This document shows, one piece after another, positions 16,224 to 26,002 of a stretch of 64,000 nt of DNA. The translations under genes and the position numbers were made by a program. Position 1 is the first letter of the stretch; every line of letters begins with the position of its first letter. A model generated the notes under the pieces. It worked only from the letters and a program-made list of their open reading frames with translations. It was not told where the DNA came from and did not search any database. The stretch lies in the NCBI RefSeq assembly GCF_017991995.1, contig NZ_JAGOPN010000004.1, forward strand, positions 62,001 through 126,000. Reading direction: 5' to 3'. This DNA comes from Pseudacidovorax sp. (GTDB lineage: Bacteria > Pseudomonadota > Gammaproteobacteria > Burkholderiales > Burkholderiaceae_C).

Positions 16224-17120
16224 ATGGATCGACTCAAGGCCATGCAGGTGTTCGTGCGCATCGCGGAGCAGGGCAGCCTGACGCGGGCGGCGGATGTGCT
16301 GGGCAGCTCCCTGCCCGCGGTGGTGCGCACGCTGGCCGCGCTGGAGGCGCACCTGGGCGTGCGGCTCTTCCAGCGCAGCACGCGGCGTGTCGCGCTGACC
16401 GAGGACGGCCGCCGTTACCTCGACAGCGCGCGCGAGGTACTGGCCGTCGCCGACGCCGCCGACCGCGCACTGACGCAGGAGGCGGGCGAAGCAGCCGGCC
16501 AGCTCATGGTCACGGCGCCGGTGCTGTTCGGCCACATGTACGTCGCGCCCGCGATCGTGGGCTTCATGCGCGCGCATCCGCAGGTGCGCTGTCGGGTGCT
16601 GCTGCACGACCGGCCGGTGAACCTGGTGGAAGAGGGCATCGACGTCGGCATCCGCATCAGCCGGCTGGAGGATTCGTCACTGGTCGCACAGCAGCTTGGC
16701 AGCATCCGGCGCGTGGTGGCCGCCAGCCCGGCGTTGCTGCGCGAGCGCGGCCTGCCGCTGCACCCGCGCGATCTGGCGAACGCGCCGGCGGTGCTCGGCC
16801 AGCTCGACGGTGCGCCCCACTGGTCCTTCGACGTGCCGGACCGGCGCGTGCCGATGCAGGTCCCGCTCGACGTGCGGCTGGCCTTCAACCACATCGCACC
16901 GGCCGTGGAGGCCTGCGCCGCGGGCATGGGCTTCGGCCGCTTCTTCTCCTACCAGGTCCTGGGCCATGTGCGGGAGGGGCGCCTGCAACTGGTGCTCGAA
17001 GACTTCGAGCCTGCGCCGCGGCCCGTGAACGTGATCTACCCGCATGCGCGCCACCTTCCGGCGCGTACCCGTGCGTTCGTCGCATGGATGAAGAAGGCGT
17101 TCGAAGGGCTCCGGCTGTGA
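16224..17120 (+). CDS. LysR family transcriptional regulator next to GST
   Basis: The 298-residue protein has a LysR helix-turn-helix (MDRLKAMQVFVRIAEQGSLTRAADVLGSS, residues 1-29) and the AaeR/DmlR-like effector domain (LMVTAPVLFGHMYVAPAIVGFM, then IDVGIRISRLEDSSLVAQQLG). It is divergent from the damaged GST gene, and a T-N11-A box lies between them, so it probably controls the GST/PNPOx operon and itself. A group of LysR regulators in Burkholderiales is regularly paired with GST genes in this way. Confidence 0.9.
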   Translation: MDRLKAMQVFVRIAEQGSLTRAADVLGSSLPAVVRTLAALEAHLGVRLFQRSTRRVALTEDGRRYLDSAREVLAVADAADRALTQEAGEAAGQLMVTAPVLFGHMYVAPAIVGFMRAHPQVRCRVLLHDRPVNLVEEGIDVGIRISRLEDSSLVAQQLGSIRRVVAASPALLRERGLPLHPRDLANAPAVLGQLDGAPHWSFDVPDRRVPMQVPLDVRLAFNHIAPAVEACAAGMGFGRFFSYQVLGHVREGRLQLVLEDFEPAPRPVNVIYPHARHLPARTRAFVAWMKKAFEGLRL

Positions 17121-17159
17121 GCGCCGCGCAGGCGCCATCGCCGCCAGGCGGCCGCCTTC

Positions 17160-17465
17160 TCAGTTCACGGCGTCGCCGAATTCGGCGATGAAGGCTTCTG
17201 CAAAGGCCGCGCTGCCCGTGATCGACAGATGGAAGCTGCGCAGCGCCGGCCCTTCCTGGCGCTCGGCCAGGTCGGCGTCCCAGTCGCCGCCTTCCTCCAC
17301 GGGGCCGCGCCGGCCGCGGAAGCGGCGTGCGGCCCAGCCCATCACCGTCTCGATCTCGGCGCGCACGGCGGCCTCGCGCTCGGGGCCGACGGTGGCCAGG
17401 GCTTCGAACAGGCTGCTGTCGTCGCCGCCGTCGCTGTGGTCGAAGAGCAGGTAGTCCAGCGTCAT
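17160..17465 (-). CDS. Small conserved acidic protein of unknown function
   Basis: I do not recognise a named domain. The 101-residue product starts MTLDYLLFDHSDGGDDSSLFEALATV and is acidic, with one Trp-rich middle (VMGWAARRF) and a C-terminal helix-like segment SAAFAEAFIAEFGDAV. It resembles small hypothetical proteins seen in Comamonadaceae. Its ATG overlaps the end of the rhlE gene by four bases (ATGA), which implies translational coupling and co-expression with the helicase. Confidence 0.7.
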   Translation of the reverse strand: MTLDYLLFDHSDGGDDSSLFEALATVGPEREAAVRAEIETVMGWAARRFRGRRGPVEEGGDWDADLAERQEGPALRSFHLSITGSAAFAEAFIAEFGDAVN

Positions 17466-18790
17466 GGCTGCGGGTCCTCGGACGCAGAGGGCGCCGAGGG
17501 CGCAGCGGTGGCTGCCGCTGCAGCCGCGGGAGAGCCGCCGGCCGACTTGGCTGCCGCGGCGCGCAGCTTGTCCTTCTTGTTCGGCCGCCTGCCCTTGATG
17601 CCGCCGCCGGCCGCCGGCGCATCGGCCGGCGCCGTCTCCTGCGGCTCGAAGCCCGCGATCTGCTCGCGCGGCACGCGCAGGCCCTGGCGCTTCTCGATCA
17701 GGCGGAAGTGCGCCTCGGCCGCGGCCGGCACGAAGCTCACGGCCACGCCGCTGGCACCCGCGCGGCCGGTGCGGCCGATGCGGTGCACATGGTCGGTGGG
17801 CGAGCGGGCCAGGTCGTGGTTGACCACCGCCGGCAGCTGCGCGATGTCGATGCCGCGCGCCGCCAGGTCGGTGGCCACCAGCACCTGCAGCCGGCCGGCC
17901 TTGAAATCGGCCAGCACCTGCGTGCGCTTGCCCTGGCCCAGCATGCCGTGCAGCGGCTCGGCCGCGAGGCCGCCCTTGCGCAGCTTGTCGGCCACGGTTT
18001 CGCAGGCATGCTTGGTGGCCACGAACACCAGCACCTGCGGCCAGTCTTCGGTGGCGATCAGGTGACGCAGCAGCGCGGTGCGGCAGCCTTCATCCACCGC
18101 GATGGCGCGCTGGGCGATCTGCGGCAGCTCGGCCACCGGCGCGGGCGCCGTCACGGCCACGGGGTCGTGCAGCAGCGCATCGGCCAACTGCACGGTGCGC
18201 GGCGCGAAGGTGGCCGAGAACAGCAGGTTCTGTCGCTGCGCCGGCAGCGCGTCGAGGATGGCCTGCAGCTCGTCGGCGAAGCCCAGGTCCAGCAGGCGGT
18301 CGGCCTCGTCCAGCACCAGCACGGCGCAGTCCGAAAGGCGCAGCGCGTTGTGGCGCGCCAGGTCGAGCACGCGGCCGGGGGTGCCGATCACCAGGTCCGC
18401 GCCGCCGCGCAGGGCCATCAGCTGCGGGTTGATCGAGACGCCGCCGATGGCGCGGACCACCTTCGGCCGCTCGGGCAGCGTCGCCGCCAGTGCGGCCACG
18501 GTGTCGGCCACCTGCGCCGCCAGCTCGCGCGTGGGCACCAGCACCAGGGTGTGCAGCGCGCGGCGCGAGCGGTGGCGCGGCGCCTCGTGCCAGCGCTGCA
18601 GCAGGGGCAGCACGAAGGCGGCCGTCTTGCCCGAGCCGGTGTGGGCCATGGCGCGCAGGTCGCGGCCCTGCAGCACCACGGGGATGGCCAGGGCCTGGAT
18701 GGGCGTGGGGGCGGCATAGCCCTGTTCGGCCACGGCCTGCAGGAGTTCGGGGCGCAGGCCCAGGTCGGCGTAGGTGGGGGAGGAAGACAC
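17462..18790 (-). CDS. rhlE: DEAD-box ATP-dependent RNA helicase RhlE
   Basis: The 442-residue helicase remodels RNA in ribosome assembly or decay. The motifs are in order: Q motif (GYAAPTPIQ), AHTGSGKT (49-56), PTRELA, TPGR, DEAD (about 161-164), SAT, and HRIGRTGRAG. The C-terminal tail (GGGIKGRRPNKKDKLRAAAAK, then Ala/Pro-rich) is the basic RNA-binding extension usual for RhlE. I place the start at GTG 18790 (VSSSPTYADLGL); the frame stays open upstream but has no family similarity there, and no good ribosome site is visible. The small gene at 17465 is coupled downstream. Confidence 0.9.
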   Translation of the reverse strand: MSSSPTYADLGLRPELLQAVAEQGYAAPTPIQALAIPVVLQGRDLRAMAHTGSGKTAAFVLPLLQRWHEAPRHRSRRALHTLVLVPTRELAAQVADTVAALAATLPERPKVVRAIGGVSINPQLMALRGGADLVIGTPGRVLDLARHNALRLSDCAVLVLDEADRLLDLGFADELQAILDALPAQRQNLLFSATFAPRTVQLADALLHDPVAVTAPAPVAELPQIAQRAIAVDEGCRTALLRHLIATEDWPQVLVFVATKHACETVADKLRKGGLAAEPLHGMLGQGKRTQVLADFKAGRLQVLVATDLAARGIDIAQLPAVVNHDLARSPTDHVHRIGRTGRAGASGVAVSFVPAAAEAHFRLIEKRQGLRVPREQIAGFEPQETAPADAPAAGGGIKGRRPNKKDKLRAAAAKSAGGSPAAAAAATAAPSAPSASEDPQP

Positions 18791-18908
18791 GATGCGAGGA
18801 AGGGCCGGAAGAGCGCCGAGGAAGGGCTGCGGATTGTCCGCCTTCAGGCCCGGCCTGCGGGCGTGTCGGTCAAGGCGCCGTATGCGCGATGACGGCACGG
18901 GCCTTTGC

Positions 18909-18914
18909 CACAAT
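18909..18914 (+). promoter_or_regulatory. -10-like hexamer of a candidate leaderless promoter (ABC exporter)
   Basis: CACAAT ends five bases before the GTG start at 18920, again without a ribosome site. Confidence 0.3.
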
Positions 18915-18919
18915 GCCGC

Positions 18920-19894
<975 letters not shown>

Positions 19895-19898
19895 ATCC

Positions 19899-20711
19899 AT
19901 GAACGAGAACACAAACATGCCCTCTGTCTGGTCGCTGCCGGCCGTCACGCGCCGCTGGTGGCCCGTCTTCCTGCGCAATCTGCTGGTGTGGCGCAAGCTG
20001 GCCGTGCCCAGCCTGATCGGCAACATCGCCGAGCCGCTGATCTGGCTCGTGGCCTTCGGCTACGGCATGGGCGCGCTGGTGGGGCAGGTGAAGGTAGGGA
20101 GCGAGTCGGTGCCCTACATCCTGTTCCTGGCCAGCGGCTCGATCTGCATGAGCGCGATGAATGCGGCCAGCTTCGAGGCGCTGTATTCGTCCTTCTCGCG
20201 CATGCATGTGCAGAAGACCTGGGACGGCATCATGAATGCGCCGGTGGGTCTGGACGACGTGGTCTTCGCCGAGCTGCTGTGGGCCGGCTTCAAGTCGCTG
20301 TTCACCGTCACGGCCATCCTGCTGGTGATGCTGGGCCTGGGCATCAGCCACAGCCCCAAGCTGCTGGTGGCCTGGGCGATCCTCGCCGGGGCGGGCATCG
20401 TGTTCTCGTCCATCGCACTGATCTTCAACGCGCTCGCGAAGGGCTACGACTTCTTCACCTACTACTTCACGCTGTTCATGACGCCCATGATGTTCCTCTC
20501 GGGCGTGTTTTTTCCGCTGGAGCAGTTGCCCGAGGTGGTGCGGGCGGTGGCGGCCTGGCTGCCGCTGGCCAATGTGGTGGCGCTGGTGCGGCCGCTCTTC
20601 ATGGACCAGTGGCCCGCGCAGCCGCTATTGCACCTGGGCGTGTTGGCCGCCTATGGCATCGCGGCCTTCTGGCTGGCGCTGGGGCTCACGCGTCGCCGCT
20701 TCCGCAGCTGA
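19899..20711 (+). CDS. ABC-2 type transporter permease (NodJ-like)
   Basis: The 270-residue membrane protein has six predicted membrane segments and typical ABC-2 sequences: LLVWRKLAVPSLIGNIAEPLIWL near the start, and FFTYYFTLFMTPMMFLSGVFFPLEQLP in the second half, the NodJ family signature. It starts four bases after the ATPase gene, so both are translated from one message and form an inner-membrane exporter. Convergent with the Gly/Ser-rich protein gene downstream. Confidence 0.9.
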   Translation: MNENTNMPSVWSLPAVTRRWWPVFLRNLLVWRKLAVPSLIGNIAEPLIWLVAFGYGMGALVGQVKVGSESVPYILFLASGSICMSAMNAASFEALYSSFSRMHVQKTWDGIMNAPVGLDDVVFAELLWAGFKSLFTVTAILLVMLGLGISHSPKLLVAWAILAGAGIVFSSIALIFNALAKGYDFFTYYFTLFMTPMMFLSGVFFPLEQLPEVVRAVAAWLPLANVVALVRPLFMDQWPAQPLLHLGVLAAYGIAAFWLALGLTRRRFRS

Positions 20712-20733
20712 GCCTCGCGCCCCGCCCACCCCA

Positions 20734-21246
20734 TCAGCGGCTGCTGCCGCCCGAGGTTCCGCCGCTTCCCGAGGCGCCGCCCGAACCCGAGCCGGCGCCC
20801 ATGCTGCCCGAGCCAGAGGTGCCGGAGCTTCCGGAGCCCATGCCACTCGTGCCCGCGCCGGTACCTGCGCTGCCCGACCCCGAGCCGCTGCCCAGACCGC
20901 CGGGGCCGCCTGTGCCCGTGCCGGTCGGCCCCTTGCCCCCGCGGTTCCCCATGTCGCCGCTGCTGTTGCCCGATCCGCCGGTGGTGCCGGCATGGGCGCC
21001 CGAAGCACCGCTGCCACTGCTGCTGCCCTTGCGCCGGTCATCGTCGCGGTTGCCCATGCGCCCGGTGCTGGAACTGCCGCTCGCGCCGCTGCCGGACTGC
21101 TGCATCGTGCTACCGCCGGACGAACCGCCGCTGCTGCCCATGCCCCCTGACGAGGACGTCTGCGCAAAGGCCAGACCCGCACTGCACAGGGCGGCGGCGA
21201 TCAGCATCGGACGAAGGGGGCGGAATGAAATGCGTGTGTCTTGCAT
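20734..21246 (-). CDS. Gly/Ser-rich low-complexity secreted protein
   Basis: The ATG at 21246 has AGGAGA just upstream and gives a 170-residue product. A signal peptide (PMLIAAALCSAGLAFAQ, cut after about residue 30) is followed by an almost pure Gly/Ser/Thr/Ala sequence with Met and a short charged island (GRMGNRDDDRRKG). I know no function. Such sequences are disordered and may be periplasmic or surface-exposed. Some frame-shadow effect of GC-rich repeats is possible, but the signal peptide and ribosome site argue for a real gene. Confidence 0.65.
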   Translation of the reverse strand: MQDTRISFRPLRPMLIAAALCSAGLAFAQTSSSGGMGSSGGSSGGSTMQQSGSGASGSSSTGRMGNRDDDRRKGSSSGSGASGAHAGTTGGSGNSSGDMGNRGGKGPTGTGTGGPGGLGSGSGSGSAGTGAGTSGMGSGSSGTSGSGSMGAGSGSGGASGSGGTSGGSSR

Positions 21247-21416
21247 GAGAGTCTCCTTGGGGGGGATGGCGCCGCAGCGATGCGGTACCGGCTCCGGACC
21301 CTCCAGCGACATGCCGGTCCTGGCCCAGGAACAACTCCACCGTGAGCCGGCTTGTTCCTGCGCCGGGTGGGGCCAGGCCGACCTGGGCGTAGGCCAAGGC
21401 GCCCCTCTGGCGCACG

Positions 21417-21444
21417 AAAAAAAACAGCGCCCCGTGGGCGCTGT
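21417..21444 (-). terminator. Intrinsic terminator of glcB
   Basis: On the minus strand a 9-bp stem (ACAGCGCCC with its complement GGGCGCTGT, 3-base loop) is followed by eight T. It begins about 28 bases after the glcB stop codon. This is the clearest rho-independent terminator in the window. Confidence 0.9.
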
Positions 21445-21471
21445 CAGCACAAGACGTGATGGCGGTCCGGC

Positions 21472-23673
21472 TTATCCGGCGGCCTTCACCTTCAAGCGCC
21501 ACGCATGCAGCAGCGGCTCGGTGTAGCCGCTGGGCTGCTCGACGCCCTTGAACACCAGGTCCTGCGCCGCCTTGTAGGCTAAGGAGGTGTCGAAGTGGCC
21601 CGCCATGGGCTTGTAGAGCGGGTCGCCGGCGTTCTGCTGGTCCACCACGGCGGCCATGCGCTCGAAGGTGGCGTTGACCTGGTCCTTCGTGACCACGCCG
21701 TGCAGCAGCCAGTTGGCGATGTGCTGGCTGCTGATGCGCAGCGTGGCGCGGTCTTCCATCAGGCCGACGTCGTGGATGTCGGGCACCTTGGAGCAGCCCA
21801 CGCCCTGGTCGATCCAGCGCACCACGTAGCCCAGGATGCCCTGCACGTTGTTGTCCAGCTCCTGCTGCTTCTCGGCGTCGCTCCAGTTGGGCGTGGCGGT
21901 GATCGGCACCTGCAGCAGGTCGTTCAGGATCGCGTCGCGCTCGGCCTCGGCGTCGATCTTCTCCAGCTCCTTCTGCACGTCGGCCACGCTGACCTGGTGG
22001 TAGTGCAGCGCATGCAGCGTGGCGGCGGTGGGCGAGGGCACCCAGGCGGTGTTGGCGCCGGCCTTCGGGTGGCCGATCTTCTGCTTGAGCATGTCCGCCA
22101 TCAGGTCGGGCATGGCCCACATGCCCTTGCCGATCTGCGCCTTGCCGCGCAGGCCGCAGTTCAGGCCGGTGAGCACGTTGTTGCGCTCGTAGGCGGCGAT
22201 CCACTTCGTGCCCTTGATGTCGCCCTTGCGCAGCATCGGGCCGCCCTGCATGGCGGTGTGCATCTCGTCGCCGGTGCGGTCCAGGAAGCCGGTGTTGATG
22301 AAGGCCACGCGCGCCGGTGCGGCGGCGATGCAGGCCTGCAGGTTGACGCTGGTGCGGCGCTCCTCGTCCATGATGCCCAGCTTGACGGTGTTGGCCGGCA
22401 GGCCCAGCAGCTGCTCGACGCGGCCGAAGAGCTCGTTGGCGAAGGCCACTTCGGCCGGGCCGTGCATCTTGGGCTTGACGATGTAGATGCTGCCGGTGCG
22501 CGAGTTGCGGATGCCGTTCTGGCCCTTGCCCTGCAGGTCGACCATGGCGATGGCGGTGGTGACGACCGCGTCCATGATGCCTTCGGGGATCTCCTTGAGA
22601 CCGTCGGAAGAGCCCCACAGGATCGCCGGGTTGGTCATCAGGTGGCCCACGTTGCGCACGAACATGAGCGAGCGGCCGTGCAGCGTGACCTGGCCCTGGC
22701 CGTCGGGCGCGGTGTAGACGCGGTCGGGGTTCAGGCGGCGCACGAAGGTCTTGCCACCCTTGGCCACTTCCTCGGTCAGCGTGCCCTGCTGGATGCCGAG
22801 CCAGTTGCTGTACGCCAGCACCTTGTCCTCGGCATCGACCACGGCCACCGAGTCCTCCAGGTCGAGGATGGTGGACAGTGCCGATTCCAGCACCACGTCG
22901 GCCACGCCGGCCGGGTCGGTTTGGCCAATGGGCGTGCTGCGGTCGATCTGGATGTCGAGGTGGATGCCGTTGTGCCTGAGCAGCACCGACGAGGGGTTCG
23001 CCGCGTCGCCCTGGTAGCCGACGAAGGCCGACGGGTCCTTCAGGTGCGTGCTGCTGCTGTGCAGGGCGATGACCAGCTGGCCGTCCTTCACGCTGTAGCC
23101 GGTGGCGTCCTTGTGCGAACCGTTCACCAGCGGTGCGGCCTGATCGAGCACCTCGCGGGCGAAGGCGATGACCTTGGCACCGCGCACGGGGTTGTAACCC
23201 TTGCCCTTCTCCGCGCCATCGGTCTCGGGGATCGCATCGGTGCCGTACAGCGCGTCGTACAGCGAGCCCCAGCGCGCGTTGGCGGCATTGAGCGCGTAGC
23301 GGGCGTTGAGGATGGGCACCACCAGCTGCGGGCCGGCCTGCAGGGCCAGCTCGGCATCGACGTTGGCGGTGGTGGCCTTGACGCCCTTGGGCTGGGGCAG
23401 CAGATAGCCGATCTTCTCCAGATGGGCGCGGTAGGCCGGCATGTCGGCGATGGGGCCGGGGTGGGCCTTGTGCCAGGCGTCCATCTCGCTCTGGAGGCGG
23501 TCGCGCTCGGCCAGCAGGGCGGCGTTCTTGGGCGCCAGGTCGGCCACGATGGCGTCGAAGCCCTGCCAGAAGGCGGCGGGCTGCAGGCCGGCGGCGGGCA
23601 GCACCTGCGACTCGATGAAGCGGTGCAGTTCGGTGGCGACTTGCAGTCGGTGGACGGTGGTGCGTTCGGTCAT
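21472..23673 (-). CDS. glcB: Malate synthase G
   Basis: The 733-residue enzyme condenses glyoxylate and acetyl-CoA to malate, completing the glyoxylate or glycolate pathway in the cytoplasm. Length and sequence match form G (E. coli GlcB, 723 residues): N-terminal clasp, TIM-barrel segments [45 protein letters not shown], and the late [21 protein letters not shown] perfect terminator follows. The 232 bases upstream hold no gene and probably contain its promoter. It is a single-gene unit. Confidence 0.97.
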   Translation of the reverse strand: MTERTTVHRLQVATELHRFIESQVLPAAGLQPAAFWQGFDAIVADLAPKNAALLAERDRLQSEMDAWHKAHPGPIADMPAYRAHLEKIGYLLPQPKGVKATTANVDAELALQAGPQLVVPILNARYALNAANARWGSLYDALYGTDAIPETDGAEKGKGYNPVRGAKVIAFAREVLDQAAPLVNGSHKDATGYSVKDGQLVIALHSSSTHLKDPSAFVGYQGDAANPSSVLLRHNGIHLDIQIDRSTPIGQTDPAGVADVVLESALSTILDLEDSVAVVDAEDKVLAYSNWLGIQQGTLTEEVAKGGKTFVRRLNPDRVYTAPDGQGQVTLHGRSLMFVRNVGHLMTNPAILWGSSDGLKEIPEGIMDAVVTTAIAMVDLQGKGQNGIRNSRTGSIYIVKPKMHGPAEVAFANELFGRVEQLLGLPANTVKLGIMDEERRTSVNLQACIAAAPARVAFINTGFLDRTGDEMHTAMQGGPMLRKGDIKGTKWIAAYERNNVLTGLNCGLRGKAQIGKGMWAMPDLMADMLKQKIGHPKAGANTAWVPSPTAATLHALHYHQVSVADVQKELEKIDAEAERDAILNDLLQVPITATPNWSDAEKQQELDNNVQGILGYVVRWIDQGVGCSKVPDIHDVGLMEDRATLRISSQHIANWLLHGVVTKDQVNATFERMAAVVDQQNAGDPLYKPMAGHFDTSLAYKAAQDLVFKGVEQPSGYTEPLLHAWRLKVKAAG

Positions 23674-23905
23674 GCGTGTTCTCGGGGTGCGGCGGGGCCG
23701 CGAAAGGGTTGCACGGGGGGCGGGCGGTCGGCGTCAACGCACGAGCATGCGGCCGACGCTGGAGCTCCACTGTATTAGAGACGGGGCCGCAGATTAATCG
23801 CCGGATGAGGCGTTGATTCGTGACAAGAATGAGGGTAATTGCCGCGCGGGCGCGCGGCATTGGACCGGTGCAGGCTCACACCGCCGGACCCGCGCGCCGC
23901 GACTT

Positions 23906-24490
23906 TCAGGCTGAAGGAGGGGCCAGACTGGCGTCGATCCAGCCTTCGATGTCTTGGGCGCCGGCAGGCTCGGCCGTGAAGAGGAGCCGAAAGAGAAGCG
24001 GCGCCACCAGCCTGTCCATCACACGCTCGACGGGTGGCGCGGCCACGCCGCGCGCCTGGGCACGGGCCAGGAGCACCCCGATCTGCATCGCCAGGAAGCT
24101 CGCGCACCGGCAGGACGGGGGCTCCTCCGGCGACTGCGCGGACAGCACATCGCGCAGCATGCCGCGGCCGGGCTGCGAGGACATCTCCTCGTTGTACTGC
24201 TCGGCCCAGGCCAGCAGGTCGCCCCGCAGCGAGCCGGTGTCGGCCGGTTCGCCCTCGGGCCGCATGCGCTCGACCGACACATCGGCCAGCAGTTGGGCGA
24301 GGTCGCCCCAGCGGCGATAGATGGTCGATGGCGTGACCCCCGCGCGTGCGGCCACCATCGGAACGGTGAGCGCCTCGCGACCATGTTCCGCGGTCAGCTC
24401 GCGTGTGGCCCGGTGCACCGCCTCCTGCACGCGCGCGCTGCGGCCGCCGGGGCGGGGCGCGGTGCGGTTTCCAGGGATCGATGAAGCCAT
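23906..24490 (-). CDS. TetR family transcriptional repressor
   Basis: The 194-residue protein has the TetR helix-turn-helix (LTVPMVAARAGVTPSTIYRRWGDLAQLLADV, about residues 41-71) and a C-terminal ligand domain of the AefR/TetR_C type. It is divergent from an MFS efflux gene. The 91-base gap contains two strong AT-rich palindromes, one directly before its own start codon, so it most likely represses both genes until a toxic ligand binds. Confidence 0.92.
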   Translation of the reverse strand: MASSIPGNRTAPRPGGRSARVQEAVHRATRELTAEHGREALTVPMVAARAGVTPSTIYRRWGDLAQLLADVSVERMRPEGEPADTGSLRGDLLAWAEQYNEEMSSQPGRGMLRDVLSAQSPEEPPSCRCASFLAMQIGVLLARAQARGVAAPPVERVMDRLVAPLLFRLLFTAEPAGAQDIEGWIDASLAPPSA

Positions 24491-24500
24491 GCTTCCAATA

Positions 24501-24523
24501 TTAACGCAAAGAATTTGCGTTAA
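24501..24523. promoter_or_regulatory. TetR operator 1 (perfect palindrome)
   Basis: TTAACGCAAA and TTTGCGTTAA form a perfect 10-bp dyad around a 3-base centre (GAA). It lies 10 bases before the tetR start codon. Confidence 0.85.
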
Positions 24524-24548
24524 TGATCCGTGGCGCGCACAATCCGCA

Positions 24549-24567
24549 AACGCAAAGATTTTGCGTT
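24549..24567. promoter_or_regulatory. TetR operator 2
   Basis: AACGCAAA and TTTGCGTT form a perfect 8-bp dyad around GAT, the same core as operator 1. The two centres are 46 bp apart. It ends just before the ribosome site AAAGGAG of the MFS gene. Confidence 0.82.
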
Positions 24568-24581
24568 AAAGGAGCTTTTCG

Positions 24582-25781
24582 ATGCCTGCCCCCGCTCTTG
24601 CCCCGTCGGCGCCGGCCGCTGTTCGCCGCCTTCCGTCGCGCGCTGCCTTCGCACTGGTCGTGGCACTGGTGATCACCTTCCTGGCCGCGTCGAGCGCGCC
24701 CTCGCCGCTGTATGCGCTGTATCGGGAGGCCTGGGGCTTCTCGGCGCTGGTGCTCACCGTGGTGTTCTCCAGCTACGCATTCGCGCTGCTCGCGGCCCTG
24801 CTCGTCTTCGGCGCGCTGTCCGACCACCTGGGTCGGCGTACCGTGATCCTGGCCGCGCTGGTGCTGGAGATCGGGGCCGTCGTGCTCTTCTGGCAGGCCG
24901 GGTCGGTGGGCTGGCTGATCGCCGCCCGCGTGTTGCAGGGCATCGCCACCGGCATGGCCACGAGCGTGATGAGTGCGATGTTGCTCGACCTGAACCCGGT
25001 CCGTGGCGCGCTGTTCAACAGTCTCTCGCCCATGATCGGCATGGCGGTGGGCGCGCTGGGCGCCAGTGCGCTGGTCCAGTTCGCGCCCGAGCCCATGCAC
25101 CTGGTCTACGAGGTGCTTCTGGTCGCGCTGGTGCTCCAGGCGCTGCTGGCGCTGCGCCTGCCGGAAACCGTCACGCCGCGGCCGGGTGCCTGGGCCTCGA
25201 TGGTGCCGCGCGCGCACGTGCCGCCGCCTGCCCGCGCGCTGGTCCTGCGGCTCATGCCGCTCAATACCGCCGGGTGGGCGCTGGGCGGCTTCTACCTGTC
25301 GCTGGGGCCGACCCTGGCACGGCTCGTGACAGGCCGGGCCACGCCGCTGGCCGGCGGCGTGCTCATTGCCACGTTGGTGCTGACGGGAGCCGCCGCGATG
25401 TACGTGGTCCGCCAGCGGCCCGCGCGCCGCGTGCTGCGTGCCAGCGCCGCACTGCTGGCCGTGGGCCTCGTCGTCACCCTGTTCGGCGTGCATGCGCAGC
25501 AGGCCCTGCCCTTCTTCGGTGGCACGGTGGTGGCGGGCATGGGCTTCGGCGCCAGCTTCAATGCGGCCGTGCGCAGCCTGGTGCCGGTGGCCACGCCTCA
25601 CGAGCGGGCCGGTCTCATGTCCAGCTTCTTCGTGCTGAGCTACCTGGCCTTCAGCGTGCCGGCCATCCTGGCGGGCCTGGCCGTGGGCACCTTCGGCCTG
25701 CATGCCACCACGCTGGGCTACGGCCTCGTGCTGGTGACGCTGGCGTTGCTGGCATGGAAGACGACGCACGAGCGGGCCTGA
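24582..25781 (+). CDS. MFS efflux transporter
   Basis: The 399-residue membrane protein has about twelve hydrophobic segments and the MFS motif A between TM2 and TM3 (FGALSDHLGRRTVIL). It resembles the YdhP/AraJ-like drug:proton antiporters. The ribosome site GGAG lies seven bases before the ATG at 24582. Expression should be controlled by the TetR protein through operator 2, which overlaps its leader. Substrate unknown. Confidence 0.9.
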   Translation: MPAPALAPSAPAAVRRLPSRAAFALVVALVITFLAASSAPSPLYALYREAWGFSALVLTVVFSSYAFALLAALLVFGALSDHLGRRTVILAALVLEIGAVVLFWQAGSVGWLIAARVLQGIATGMATSVMSAMLLDLNPVRGALFNSLSPMIGMAVGALGASALVQFAPEPMHLVYEVLLVALVLQALLALRLPETVTPRPGAWASMVPRAHVPPPARALVLRLMPLNTAGWALGGFYLSLGPTLARLVTGRATPLAGGVLIATLVLTGAAAMYVVRQRPARRVLRASAALLAVGLVVTLFGVHAQQALPFFGGTVVAGMGFGASFNAAVRSLVPVATPHERAGLMSSFFVLSYLAFSVPAILAGLAVGTFGLHATTLGYGLVLVTLALLAWKTTHERA

Positions 25782-25879
25782 CCCCGGGCCGCAGCAGGAG
25801 GCGCACGCCCGGCGCAGCCCTGCCAGCGCCGCTCCCGGCCACTGAGCGCCGATAACATCGGCGGTTTTTCGGAGCGCGC

Positions 25880-26002
25880 ATGAACCCCGGCCAGGTGCCC
25901 ATCGACCCCATCGACACAGGCGATGGCGTGCCACGGGCCAAGGCCGCCCGCTCCGCTGCCGCCGACGCGCTGCGCCGTGTTGGACCAGGAACGACCGCAT
26001 GA
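25880..26002 (+). CDS. Possible 40-residue upstream ORF coupled to the CoA-transferase gene
   Basis: An ATG at 25880 opens 40 codons (MNPGQVPIDPIDTGDGV, then an Ala/Arg-rich part) that end with TGA overlapping the CoA-transferase start (ATGA). GGAG lies about five bases upstream of the ATG. No homology is recognised. It could be a translation-coupling leader or chance. Confidence 0.3.
   Translation: MNPGQVPIDPIDTGDGVPRAKAARSAAADALRRVGPGTTA

Noticed and set aside
21595..23778. A 727-codon open frame antisense to malate synthase G
   Set aside because: It is the mirror of a strongly conserved gene in GC-rich DNA. Its protein is Val/Gly/His/Gln-rich with no domain, signal or ribosome site.
23674..23905. 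A gene in the gap between glcB and tetR
   Set aside because: No frame has a ribosome site or recognisable protein. The stretch most likely holds the glcB promoter and leader, but no convincing -35/-10 pair could be fixed.
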